Origin: Pseudomonas nitroreducens NBRC 12694
Lineage (GTDB): Bacteria > Pseudomonadota > Gammaproteobacteria > Pseudomonadales > Pseudomonadaceae
Direction of reading: 5' to 3'
Length of the DNA: 64,000 nt
Assembly (NCBI RefSeq): GCF_002091755.1
Contig: NZ_BDAI01000003.1
Location: forward strand, 310,001-374,000
Shown: positions 9,192 through 17,411 of the stretch, piece by piece
Layout of the letters: each line of letters starts with the position of its first letter
Position numbering within the stretch: position 1 is the stretch's first letter
Notes under the pieces: generated by a model
Databases searched by the model: none
What the model was told of the DNA's origin: nothing
What the model saw: only the letters and a program-made list of their open reading frames with translations
Position numbers and translations under genes: made by a program

Positions 9192-9517
9192 GGGGTCTCC
9201 GGACTGGTTTTTGTTGTATCGGTCGGCTGGCGCAGATGGATGGCCAGGGACTCGATGGTATCCATCTGGCCGGTCTGGCCGGAGAACACGACGAACATGC
9301 CTTCCTTGAGCTGAAGGATCGCTGGACCGGCGTTGGGGGAGTTGCTCTCGACGACGCGGTTGGGCAGCAGGTAGGTCTTGCCGTCGATTCTGACCTGGTT
9401 GGCGCCCACGGCGATGCTCTCGACGGTGCCATTGTCTTCGAAGGTGGCGGCGTGGGCCGCCCAGCTCAGGGCGAGCCCGCCGAGGATCGCGAGGATCCGC
9501 CTGGTTTGAATGATCAT
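9188..9517 (-). CDS. pilY2: type IV pilus biogenesis protein PilY2
   Basis: A 109-residue exported protein with a signal peptide ending near SWAAHA. The remainder contains DGKTYLLPNRV and a QLKEGMFVVFSGQ segment, suggesting a small beta domain. Identification rests on size, signal peptide and position between pilY1 and pilE, which is the P. aeruginosa arrangement. PilY2 is needed for full pilus function there, but its biochemical role is unclear. The ATG shares one base with the pilY1 stop. Confidence 0.88.
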   Translation of the reverse strand: MIIQTRRILAILGGLALSWAAHAATFEDNGTVESIAVGANQVRIDGKTYLLPNRVVESNSPNAGPAILQLKEGMFVVFSGQTGQMDTIESLAIHLRQPTDTTKTSPETP

Positions 9518-12500
9518 TATTGGTCCTCGATCTGATGCCAGTTCTGCCGCCCGCGAGCCTGCGCCCCCAGGGAAATGGTGGTGCGGGTCGCGCCGTCCTT
9601 GAGGTTGGTGTACATGTCGTCGCCGACGATGTTAGACGAGCCGAAGCCGGGCATGCGAATGCTCGAGACGACCTGACCGTTCACTCCGTCAGCGGCGGTG
9701 ACGTAGTTGTTCCCGGACATGTCGAACACGTTGAAGGTAGTCGCGCCGCCGGTGGTACCGTCAATCCCCTGTACCCAACGGTCGATGCTGGGTTCGCAGG
9801 GGTCGACGTTGGGAATGATCGAGGAGTAGAACAGCACACTGGCGCGGGTCGACATATCGGTCGCGATCATCTCGCCCTTGAGGGTATTGCCTTCCTTCAG
9901 GTCGATGAACCAGCCGTACTTGTTCACGCCCTGGGAGGGGTCGTTGTTGACGTACCACTGTACCGGGTTGCGGCTCAGCAGCCGGTACTCCATGGTCTGG
10001 CTGGTCGTGCCGTCGGTGAACGCGCCGCTGGTGCGGGTAGTGATGGTCTGTTCCACCAGGTTGGAGCGGCTGAGCGTTGGCGTGCTGGTGATCCCGCCGG
10101 ATACTGGCAGGGTCTGGCGATCCCAGATGCCATAGAGGGACATGGCCTTGCTGGAGTCAGCCTGGGCGTCGCTGCTTTCGAAGTACTTGCCGGTGCCGAC
10201 GGCGACAATGTAGCCGGTGCCGCTGGGGTGGCGGATCAGCGATGGGGCGGCCGTGATCGGCTGTGCCACGGTCTGATTGCTGGTGTTGGTGACAGTGGCC
10301 TTGTACAGCGGGTTGCCGCCAAAGGCGATGCGCCAGTTGGTGCTGCTGCCATTGGGGACCGTGCCGTTGCTGCCAATCACGTTGAGGTTGGTCAGCGTCG
10401 GGTCGTACAGGTCGAAACGCCACAGATTGCCCTGCAGATCGCCAGCGTAGACGTAATCGGCGATCAGGTCGCCGTTGATGTCCACCACGCGTGGCGTGGA
10501 CAGGCCATTGACCAGGGCGCCGGTGTTGGGCGTCAGTTTCTTGGTCACGGCGCCAGTGGCGGCATTGAGAACGAAGAGGACAGCCTTGTCGTTGGTGCTG
10601 TTATAGCCGTTGGCCAGGATGACGCCCCAACTGCCGTCGTGCAGCTTGGTTACCACCGGTTTGCTGAAGGTGTAGCCCAGGTCGCCATCGTTGCTGTCGC
10701 TGAACTCCCAGAGCAGCTTTTCCGCGCCCGGGTCGGTGATGTCCAGGGCGAAGATCGAGCGGCCGCCACCGCGCAGACTGCCGATCAGGATGGTACGCCA
10801 CTGGTTGTTGATGACGATTTCCGAGACTACCGGCGAGCCGTCGACGAAGAAGCGGTGCTTGGTGCCCTTGTAGCTCTGCGAGCTGAGCAGGTAGAGCTTG
10901 TCCAGTACCGCGGTGGGGATGTAGGCGAACTGCTCTACGCCATTCTCGTCGAAGCCGTGCAGCATGCCATCGTTAGCGCCGACGTAGATGCGTTTGGCGC
11001 GATTGAGGTAGTTGGAGTAGAAGGTGCCGTACTTCTGAACGGCCGAGCCGGTCGAGTTGGCACCGCTGACCGGATTCATCAGCGATTCGAGGCTGTCGGG
11101 TTTGGTCACCACCACGGGGCTGGAGTAGATGATATCGCCCAGCACGTAGTTACGTTCGCGCAGGTCGGTGGTGGCGGTGCCTTCGTAGGTGCGATCGCCG
11201 CGAACGTAGGACACGCGCTTCTGGGCATTGGTGTCGGTACTTTCGGTCACGCCGTCGTCGTTCTTCTGGAACAACAGACGTTGCGCGGCGGTCAGGTTGG
11301 TCCAGTTGAAGTCGGTCAGGCTGGTAGTGCCGTTGACCGTCTTGGCGAACTTGATGTTGCGGCTGCTAGCGGCCTTTTTCTCAAGCAGGTCGCGAGCGTC
11401 CCAGGATGGGGTCAGGGCACCGGTGGTGTCGCTGATGTCGTACTTGATCAGTTGGCCGCTCCAGTTCTGGCTGGAGAAGCGGGCGTAGTACAGCTCGTTG
11501 CCGGAGCTGGTGACAGCGGATTCCAGGGAGACCGCCGAAGCCGAGGTATCACGGTCGGCAATGCGTCCCAGGATGGTGGAGAACGCGGTTGTCATGGCGT
11601 CCGGGCTGTCCACACTGAAGAACTCGCCGCGACCGTTGATCGCCGCGTGCCAGAGGTCATACACGTTGTTGGCGCTGTTGTCCGCCGCGGCCGGCCAGGA
11701 CTTGGTGCCGGCCGCCAGGGCGGTGTAGTCGCCGGTGAAGGTCGAGCCATCCCATTTCGGGTTGGTCAGGCTGGTGGTAAGGCCCAGGCCCAGGGTGTAT
11801 GTCACCAGGTGTTGCCAGGTGGCCGGATCGTTGCGTGGGTCGAAATACTGCGTAGTGGCGTTGCTGCTCTTGTAGGGCGTGTAGGGAGCCAGGTTGTTCG
11901 CAAGATCTGTACGCGCATCGGTGGCCCAGTAATAGAAGGCCAGGTCCGCCAAGGTATTGCTGGCGTTGTCAGCGAAGGGGGCCCGGCTGCTGTAGGTCTT
12001 GCCATCCGGCAGGCTGAGGGAAGCGCTGTTGTCGTAGTTGCCGACACTGGCCGAATCGCCGTTCCACAGACCGTCGGTCATCACGATGTTATAGCTGGGA
12101 CGACAGGTGTACTCGGTGCCAACGCTGGTGCCAGGGACGGCAGCGTATGGACCGTTGACCCCTGTAGTCTTGAGAAACTCCCCGGCCCGGGCGAAAGCTG
12201 CCCGCAGCGGCGTACCACCGGTGACGCTGAGGTTTTCCAGGAAGCTGAAAAAATTGACCCGGTGGTTACCCGACAGTGGCCGTAGGAAGTTGCTGTAGCA
12301 GTTGCTGTTGCCGGAGCCAATGTTCTTGCAGTTGCTGTTGTTGAGCACCTGCCAGGTGACCCGGACGTTTTCCGGCAGGCTGTAGAACGCCAGGTTGGCG
12401 GCCGACTGAGTGGCCAGAGCGCGTGTGCGATAGAACGAATACCAGATGGCGAAGTTGCTTTGCTGGGCAGCCGGTACGGTGACCAGGGTGTAGCAGGACG

Positions 12501-13029
12501 CGTTGGTCAGGCTACCGGTGGTGCAGTTCTTACCGCCGGGGGTGTAGTTGTAGTAGTAGCCGGCACCGGCGGTACCAGTCTCTTCGTCGTTGCTGCTACC
12601 GCGACCATACTCGACAGTGGCCTTGTAGGCGGAGGACAGGTTGACAGCGCTGGTCTGGGTAAAGCCGTTGCGCCAGGCCTTGGTATAAGTCGGCGCGGCG
12701 TACTCGGTAACCTGCAAGTTGCCATTGGACATCGTGACCTTCTTGGGAATCTTGTAGGTCACGGCGGGGTTGTAATACATCGGGTTGTAGACGTTGGACT
12801 TGAAGTAAACCTGGGCCTTGTTCGACTCGATGGCATCGGGGGCGTAGGCGAACGCCATACTGCCGGAGTCGTCGAGGGTGACCAGGATGTTCGGGTCCAC
12901 AGTCTGGTTCAGGAATAGCGGCTGCTGGCTGATGGTCAGAGCGGCCGACTGGACCGACTGGGCCGACAGGAAGACGTAGCCGAATGCCAGGGAGGCCAGA
13001 GCCGTACGGCGAGAGGGGATGAGCTTCAT
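9517..13029 (-). CDS. pilY1: PilY1, calcium-dependent pilus tip adhesin
   Basis: A 1170-residue exported protein with a signal peptide ending near SVQSAA. The N-terminal half is von Willebrand A-like with MIDAS residues D53-S55-S57 (DDSGS). An RGD lies at residues 610-612. The C-terminal half is a quinoprotein-like propeller with the calcium loop DINGDLIAD at 850-858, aligned with the DxNxDxxxD site known from P. aeruginosa, where it controls pilus extension and retraction. It lies between pilX and pilY2 in the minor pilin operon and is expected at the pilus tip and in surface sensing. Confidence 0.97.
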   Translation of the reverse strand: MKLIPSRRTALASLAFGYVFLSAQSVQSAALTISQQPLFLNQTVDPNILVTLDDSGSMAFAYAPDAIESNKAQVYFKSNVYNPMYYNPAVTYKIPKKVTMSNGNLQVTEYAAPTYTKAWRNGFTQTSAVNLSSAYKATVEYGRGSSNDEETGTAGAGYYYNYTPGGKNCTTGSLTNASCYTLVTVPAAQQSNFAIWYSFYRTRALATQSAANLAFYSLPENVRVTWQVLNNSNCKNIGSGNSNCYSNFLRPLSGNHRVNFFSFLENLSVTGGTPLRAAFARAGEFLKTTGVNGPYAAVPGTSVGTEYTCRPSYNIVMTDGLWNGDSASVGNYDNSASLSLPDGKTYSSRAPFADNASNTLADLAFYYWATDARTDLANNLAPYTPYKSSNATTQYFDPRNDPATWQHLVTYTLGLGLTTSLTNPKWDGSTFTGDYTALAAGTKSWPAAADNSANNVYDLWHAAINGRGEFFSVDSPDAMTTAFSTILGRIADRDTSASAVSLESAVTSSGNELYYARFSSQNWSGQLIKYDISDTTGALTPSWDARDLLEKKAASSRNIKFAKTVNGTTSLTDFNWTNLTAAQRLLFQKNDDGVTESTDTNAQKRVSYVRGDRTYEGTATTDLRERNYVLGDIIYSSPVVVTKPDSLESLMNPVSGANSTGSAVQKYGTFYSNYLNRAKRIYVGANDGMLHGFDENGVEQFAYIPTAVLDKLYLLSSQSYKGTKHRFFVDGSPVVSEIVINNQWRTILIGSLRGGGRSIFALDITDPGAEKLLWEFSDSNDGDLGYTFSKPVVTKLHDGSWGVILANGYNSTNDKAVLFVLNAATGAVTKKLTPNTGALVNGLSTPRVVDINGDLIADYVYAGDLQGNLWRFDLYDPTLTNLNVIGSNGTVPNGSSTNWRIAFGGNPLYKATVTNTSNQTVAQPITAAPSLIRHPSGTGYIVAVGTGKYFESSDAQADSSKAMSLYGIWDRQTLPVSGGITSTPTLSRSNLVEQTITTRTSGAFTDGTTSQTMEYRLLSRNPVQWYVNNDPSQGVNKYGWFIDLKEGNTLKGEMIATDMSTRASVLFYSSIIPNVDPCEPSIDRWVQGIDGTTGGATTFNVFDMSGNNYVTAADGVNGQVVSSIRMPGFGSSNIVGDDMYTNLKDGATRTTISLGAQARGRQNWHQIEDQ

Positions 13030-13043
13030 GCTGGGCTCCCGGG

Positions 13044-13619
13044 TCAGTAACGCTGAACAGAGGTGGATTGCAGCAGGACCATCACGCGTTGCGAGTCGCT
13101 GCGCGCTGCTGCATTGAGTTGGTAGTAGTACGGGCCGACACCACGACGGCGATCGTCGATGTCGGTAACTTCGACTGTGCCTTGGGAGTTCTGCGGATCG
13201 AAGCCGATGAAGGCGGCGAACCAGCGAGGACGATCACTCAGCCCAGCCAGGACGTTGTTGTCACCGGTGTTGCCGATATAGTTCTGGGCATTGGCGTTAC
13301 TCGACCACCAGGTCCAGTTGCGTTGCACCACGCCATTGGCGGGGACGTTCTTGAGCACGCACAGGCCTGACTGCGCCGTGCAGTCCGCGCTGGCAGTGGG
13401 CGGGCCGAGGTTGGCGGCCAGGCGCCCCTCGCCTTCGCGCAGGCTTGACTCGGCGCCGGCGGCGCCAATCTGATAGGCGCGCTGGTTGCCGATCAGGCGC
13501 TCCTGCAGCACTGTGCCGCGCATGCTCGAAATGGCCAGAACGGTGATCACCAGCAGCATGATCAGGCTGACGAAGAGGACCGCCCCGTGCTGTCGGTGCA
13601 GGCTATTGTTCGACTTCAT
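13044..13619 (-). CDS. pilX: type IV minor pilin PilX
   Basis: A 191-residue PilX-family pilin. The leader ends QHGAVLFVSLIMLLVITVLA; unlike most pilins it has no glutamate in the usual FTLIE form, as expected for PilX/GspK-like subunits. Conserved features include QERLIGNQRAYQIGAAGAE, and cysteines near residues 119-127 may pair. It overlaps pilW by 4 bases and precedes pilY1 by 14. It is part of the priming complex at the pilus tip. Confidence 0.92.
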   Translation of the reverse strand: MKSNNSLHRQHGAVLFVSLIMLLVITVLAISSMRGTVLQERLIGNQRAYQIGAAGAESSLREGEGRLAANLGPPTASADCTAQSGLCVLKNVPANGVVQRNWTWWSSNANAQNYIGNTGDNNVLAGLSDRPRWFAAFIGFDPQNSQGTVEVTDIDDRRRGVGPYYYQLNAAARSDSQRVMVLLQSTSVQRY

Positions 13620-14377
13620 TGCGCGATGTTCCTCAACGTCACGGTGGTCTGTGCGGAGTTGTACAGACGGGTGTCCGTAGCGGTCGTGGCGGCGGTGCTC
13701 GACAGAGGGAAGAAGTAGCTCTGCTGGCCGATCGCGGTGCCGTTGTTGCTGCTGCGTTGCAGCAGCGATACCCGTACCGATACAGGCCAGGCATCCGCTG
13801 CGGGCGTCGTGACGAAGGCCTCGGCCAGGCGGTCATCATTGGTGTCGATGCCGTAGGTGAAGGCGATATTCGCCACATCCGACACCAGCGTCTGTGCAGC
13901 GGCGCCCTGTGCCGAACACTGCAGTTCGTTTGTCGCAGCCACTCGTTCCAGGCGAGTCACGATGGCATTGCTGGTGGCGATGGTATTGCCCAGGCAGTCC
14001 GTTTCGGTGGTGATGCGCCGCTGATAGCGGATACACACGCCCAGGCCGTTTGCAGTGGGGCGTACGCTCTGGCCGGCAGCAAAGGCCTGGCAGCCATTGG
14101 CCGCTGCCAGGTAGGGGAAGGCGATCTCGCGGCTGTCCTGCGCCAGGGTCTTGTAGCCAGTCTTGAGCAGTAGCTGCTGGATGCTGAACAGCGCGAATCG
14201 GCTGCCGTCCTGTGTGTCGTTCTGGTCGTGCTGCGACAGGAAGGTGCGCTTGTTGTCGATGTAGACCTGGGTCACGCCCAGGATCAGAAGGGTGCAGAGC
14301 AGCAGGGCGATCATCAGCTCGATGATCGACAGGCCGCGCTGGCTGAATGGTGGCCGACTCATGCTGGGCATTCTCAT
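13616..14377 (-). CDS. pilW: type IV minor pilin PilW
   Basis: A 253-residue minor pilin with the prepilin motif RGLSIIELMIALLLCTLLILG. The start is set at the ATG that overlaps the pilV stop as ATGA; in-frame sequence further upstream lies wholly inside pilV and is not pilin-like. Three other methionines (MRMPSM) leave a two- to five-residue uncertainty. Conserved blocks include SRFALFSIQQLLLKTGY. It belongs to the fimU-pilV-pilW-pilX set that primes pilus assembly with PilY1. Confidence 0.92.
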   Translation of the reverse strand: MRMPSMSRPPFSQRGLSIIELMIALLLCTLLILGVTQVYIDNKRTFLSQHDQNDTQDGSRFALFSIQQLLLKTGYKTLAQDSREIAFPYLAAANGCQAFAAGQSVRPTANGLGVCIRYQRRITTETDCLGNTIATSNAIVTRLERVAATNELQCSAQGAAAQTLVSDVANIAFTYGIDTNDDRLAEAFVTTPAADAWPVSVRVSLLQRSSNNGTAIGQQSYFFPLSSTAATTATDTRLYNSAQTTVTLRNIAQ

Positions 14378-14955
14378 GGCTGGAAGCTCATCCGGTAGAA
14401 CTCGCGGCGGCTGGCGTCGAGAGCTGTGCAGACAGTACCGGCCGGGCAGACGTCCTTGCCCAGCCAGGCGATCTGGATCAGGACACTGGAACCGGTTCCC
14501 GAGCACGGGTTGGCGGCGCTGGCATTGTTGGTCCGGCAGACGATGTACTGATTGGTCAGCAGGGTCAGGTCCGGGCCGATCGGCAGAGCGTTCTGAACCT
14601 GGCGCGCCCAGGTGGCCATTTGCGTCGTGGCCAACTGGTCCACGGTGCAGCCGGCAGCTGTCTGGCAGTTGGCTGTGATGGTGGTCGGGAACGCGGTGCC
14701 CGCGGCCTTGTAATAGTTGGAGGCGGCGTTCGGCAGGCCATTGGCCCCGATGAGTGCATTGCGATTGCTGCGCATCATCTCTGCCAGGTCATTTGCCAGC
14801 ATGATTGCCCGGTCGCGCTGGGTGCTTTCGTTGGAGTACTGGATGGTGCGTCCCTGCATGGCCACCAGGCCTAGTACTCCGACGCTGATGATGATCAGGG
14901 CGACCATGGCCTCGATCAGGCTGAAACCCTTGCTCTTCTTCATGGTTTGGCTCAT
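14374..14955 (-). CDS. pilV: type IV minor pilin PilV
   Basis: A 193-residue prepilin: leader MSQTMKKSKG then FSLIEAMVALIIISVGVLGL, with the glutamate at position 5 and the alanine-rich helix intact. Several cysteines in the C-terminal half (TANCQTAAGC, VCRTNN, PCSG, VCPAGTVC) suggest disulfides in the globular domain. It overlaps fimU and pilW by ATGA junctions. The start could also be the internal MKKSKG four residues later. Confidence 0.93.
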   Translation of the reverse strand: MSQTMKKSKGFSLIEAMVALIIISVGVLGLVAMQGRTIQYSNESTQRDRAIMLANDLAEMMRSNRNALIGANGLPNAASNYYKAAGTAFPTTITANCQTAAGCTVDQLATTQMATWARQVQNALPIGPDLTLLTNQYIVCRTNNASAANPCSGTGSSVLIQIAWLGKDVCPAGTVCTALDASRREFYRMSFQP

Positions 14956-15428
14956 GGGGCGCAGGACGCCAGGGCGGAGTTGTTTTCATCCACGCCCACC
15001 GCAAACTGGCGAACTCGGCCGCTGCGCTCGGCAATGGTTTTGCGGGCGGTGGTAGTGCTGTTGTCATGGCAGACGATGATCGAGGTCTGGGCGTTGGCGC
15101 CACCGCGCGCGCTGTAAACGATGCTGGCAGCGGATGCCCGGGCAGTCACACCTTCAGGTAGCAGGACGCTACGAAGAGTCGTGTTGTTCTGCGATGCTGA
15201 CCAGGTGGTGTTGCCGACGTTGACCGTCACCGGCTGGCTGCGCGTCGCGGCTTCCATGCGGGCGTACTCAAGCAGTTCGCCAATCTCGTTGGAGGCGGTC
15301 TGCAGACGATTGTTGTTGATCATCGTCTGAAAGCCGGGCAACGCGAGCGTGGCGAACATCGCCAGCAGCGTTACCACGATCATCATCTCGATCAGCGTAA
15401 AGCCCGCCGATGCCTTGGGGCGCGACAT
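14952..15428 (-). CDS. fimU: type IV minor pilin FimU
   Basis: A 158-residue GspH/FimT-family pseudopilin with the cleavage motif AGFTLIEMMIVVTLLAMFA. The globular part carries NNRLQTASNEIGELLEYAR, typical of the family, and two cysteines (IIVCHD and SCAP). A GAGGAA ribosome site lies 7-8 bases upstream. It is first in the leftward minor pilin operon, and its 150-base upstream gap holds an AlgR-like sequence. In P. aeruginosa FimU couples the tip complex to the fibre. Confidence 0.93.
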   Translation of the reverse strand: MSRPKASAGFTLIEMMIVVTLLAMFATLALPGFQTMINNNRLQTASNEIGELLEYARMEAATRSQPVTVNVGNTTWSASQNNTTLRSVLLPEGVTARASAASIVYSARGGANAQTSIIVCHDNSTTTARKTIAERSGRVRQFAVGVDENNSALASCAP

Positions 15429-15501
15429 AGGCGCATTCCTCGCTTTTTAGATAGAGGTAATGCTGCCCGGTCCAGTAGGAAATGTCTGTTTTGTATGGAT
15501 G

Positions 15502-15511
15502 ACCGTTCGCG
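15502..15511 (+). promoter_or_regulatory. AlgR-like binding sequence upstream of fimU
   Basis: ACCGTTCGCG in the fimU upstream gap resembles the AlgR box core CCGTTCGTC. AlgR activates the fimU operon in P. aeruginosa. One short match, with the eighth base differing from the box. Confidence 0.4.
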
Positions 15512-15579
15512 ATAGGGCGATGTTCGGTCATGTGCCCTGACGTTATGTGATCCCTGTCGCTGAAAGCGTGCGAAGTCGG

Positions 15580-16092
15580 TCAGTGGGGGCAGAGGTCTTC
15601 GGTGATCCCGGGTTCGGTGCGAATGCGCCCGGCCTTGTTGAACACGATCCGATAGCTCGTTCGGCCCTCGCCGCAGAGAGTCAGCGTGCCGGAGTGAAAG
15701 GCACCGTTGGGCTGGATCGCGTTACCGCGAGGGGTGAAGTGAATGTAGCGGCGCGAGGTGCTGTCGGTGCGGATGCTGATGCCGCTCAGGGCGTCGTGAG
15801 CGGCGAGCGGAGGTTGTTGTGGGTCGCGGGAGCCGCGATTGCCAGGATCGACGAAGGCTTCCCAGCCGGCGGCCCAGTCAGCACGAGTTGCTGCGATGCT
15901 GATCGATTGTCCGCTGTGCACGGCCGATTCGCGGGCGAAGTCCAGTGTGTTGCGCAGCTCCTGGGTGGCGACGCTCGCTCGCTGGTCGCGCAGGAGTTCG
16001 CTCAAGGACGGAGCGGCGACGGACAGTACGATGGCGAGTATCGCGAGGGTGAACAGCAGTTCGACAAGGGTGAGGCCACGTTCCCTGGTCAT
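15580..16092 (-). CDS. fimT: type IV pilin-like protein FimT
   Basis: A 170-residue GspH/FimT-family pseudopilin with prepilin motif RGLTLVELLFTLAILAIVLSV. The globular domain has NTLDFARESAVHSGQSI and FTPRGNAIQPNG and ends with a cysteine in TEDLCPH that may pair with the one in TLCGEG. It is separate from the fimU operon by about 150 bases and reads the same way. FimT is a minor pilin in P. aeruginosa; DNA-uptake roles are described for relatives elsewhere. Confidence 0.9.
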   Translation of the reverse strand: MTRERGLTLVELLFTLAILAIVLSVAAPSLSELLRDQRASVATQELRNTLDFARESAVHSGQSISIAATRADWAAGWEAFVDPGNRGSRDPQQPPLAAHDALSGISIRTDSTSRRYIHFTPRGNAIQPNGAFHSGTLTLCGEGRTSYRIVFNKAGRIRTEPGITEDLCPH

Positions 16093-16286
16093 GGTTCGCT
16101 TCCGGGCAGTTGAGGTGCGGGAAGTATTGGCCGCGAACGGGCGGGCGCTTGTGGTCGAGTTGGATTAAGGATGTAGGAGCGGTCCGATGCCGCATCGACT
16201 TCCGTCGTGCTCCGTCAACGAACCAGGCCCGGTATAGTGTGCGGCCGGCGATGGGCCGTTGATTTTCCTGTGATGTGGGGCGTGGT

Positions 16287-17396
16287 ATGCCGGACATGAT
16301 CGTGGTGGGCGGTGGGGTAGTCGGGATGCTGACTGCCTGGACTCTGGGGCAGGCAGGTGCCGAGGTGGTGCTGCTGGAGAAGGGCGAGACCGGGCGTGAA
16401 GCGTCCTGGGCTGGCGGTGGCATCGTCTCGCCGCTTTATCCGTGGCGCTACAGTGCGGCGGTCGCCAACCTGGCCCACTGGTCGCAGGACTTCTACCCGC
16501 GGCTGGGTGACCGACTGCTCACCGATACCGGGCTTGACCCGGAAGTACATGTCACGGGTCTCTACTGGCTGGACCTCGATGACCAGGCCGAGGCGCTGGC
16601 CTGGGCCAAGGCCCATGGCCGCCCACTTGCGGAGGTGGACATCGGCGCTGTGCATGAGGCCGTTCCGGTGCTGGGGCAGGGCTTCGAGCGTGCCGTGTAC
16701 ATGTCCGGGGTGGCCAACGTGCGCAATCCGCGCCTGGCCAAGTCGCTGCGCGAGGCGCTGCTGCGACTTCCAAATGTCAGCGTGCGCGAGCAGGTCGAGG
16801 TGACCGGCTTCCTGCGCGAGGGCGAGCGCGTGAACGGCGTGTGCACTGAGCAGGGCGATTTCATTGCCGATTCAGTGGTGCTGGCGGCCGGTGCCTGGAG
16901 CGGCGAGTTGTTGGCGAAGCTGGGCCTGCAGCTGCCGGTGGAGCCGGTGAAGGGGCAGATGATCCTTTACCGCTGCGCCCCGGACTTCCTCTCCAGCATG
17001 GTGCTGGCCAAAGGTCGCTACGCGATTCCGCGCCGCGATGGGCACATCCTGGTAGGCAGCACGCTGGAGCATGCCGGTTTCGACAAGACTCCGACGGGTG
17101 AGGCCTTGAGCAGCCTGCGTGCCTCGGCAGAGGAGCTGATCCCCGCGCTGGCGGGCAGGGAGCCGGTGAATCACTGGGCCGGGCTGCGCCCGGGCTCGCC
17201 ACAGGGCATTCCCTTTATTGGCGAGGTGCCCGGCCATCAGGGCCTGTGGCTGAACACTGGTCACTATCGCAATGGCCTGGTGCTGGCGCCGGCGTCCTGC
17301 CAGTTGCTGGCGGACGTGATGCAGAAACGCTCGCCGATCATCGAAGCGGCGCCTTACGCGCCGGAAGGGCGCCTGGTGGCGACGCCCATCGTCTAG
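16287..17396 (+). CDS. thiO: FAD-dependent amine oxidase, glycine oxidase ThiO-like
   Basis: A 369-residue DAO-family flavoprotein. The dinucleotide-binding motif VVGGGVVGMLTAW is at the N-terminus, with EKGETGREASWAGGG after it, and the C-terminal GLRPGSPQGIPFIG and NTGHYRNGLVLAP are typical of ThiO, which oxidises glycine to iminoacetate for the thiazole of thiamine. The ATG preceded by GGGGCG is preferred over a GTG four codons earlier. No thiamine genes adjoin it, so a related D-amino acid oxidase role is possible. It ends 15 bases from the convergent pilR. Confidence 0.82.
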   Translation: MPDMIVVGGGVVGMLTAWTLGQAGAEVVLLEKGETGREASWAGGGIVSPLYPWRYSAAVANLAHWSQDFYPRLGDRLLTDTGLDPEVHVTGLYWLDLDDQAEALAWAKAHGRPLAEVDIGAVHEAVPVLGQGFERAVYMSGVANVRNPRLAKSLREALLRLPNVSVREQVEVTGFLREGERVNGVCTEQGDFIADSVVLAAGAWSGELLAKLGLQLPVEPVKGQMILYRCAPDFLSSMVLAKGRYAIPRRDGHILVGSTLEHAGFDKTPTGEALSSLRASAEELIPALAGREPVNHWAGLRPGSPQGIPFIGEVPGHQGLWLNTGHYRNGLVLAPASCQLLADVMQKRSPIIEAAPYAPEGRLVATPIV

Positions 17397-17411
17397 GGGC
17401 GGCTGGGGGGA

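Noticed and set aside
16173..16220. REP-like GTAGGAGCGGTCCGATGCCGC stretch between fimT and thiO
   Set aside because: Only the first ten bases match the REP core and there is no inverted partner, so it is at best a decayed copy.
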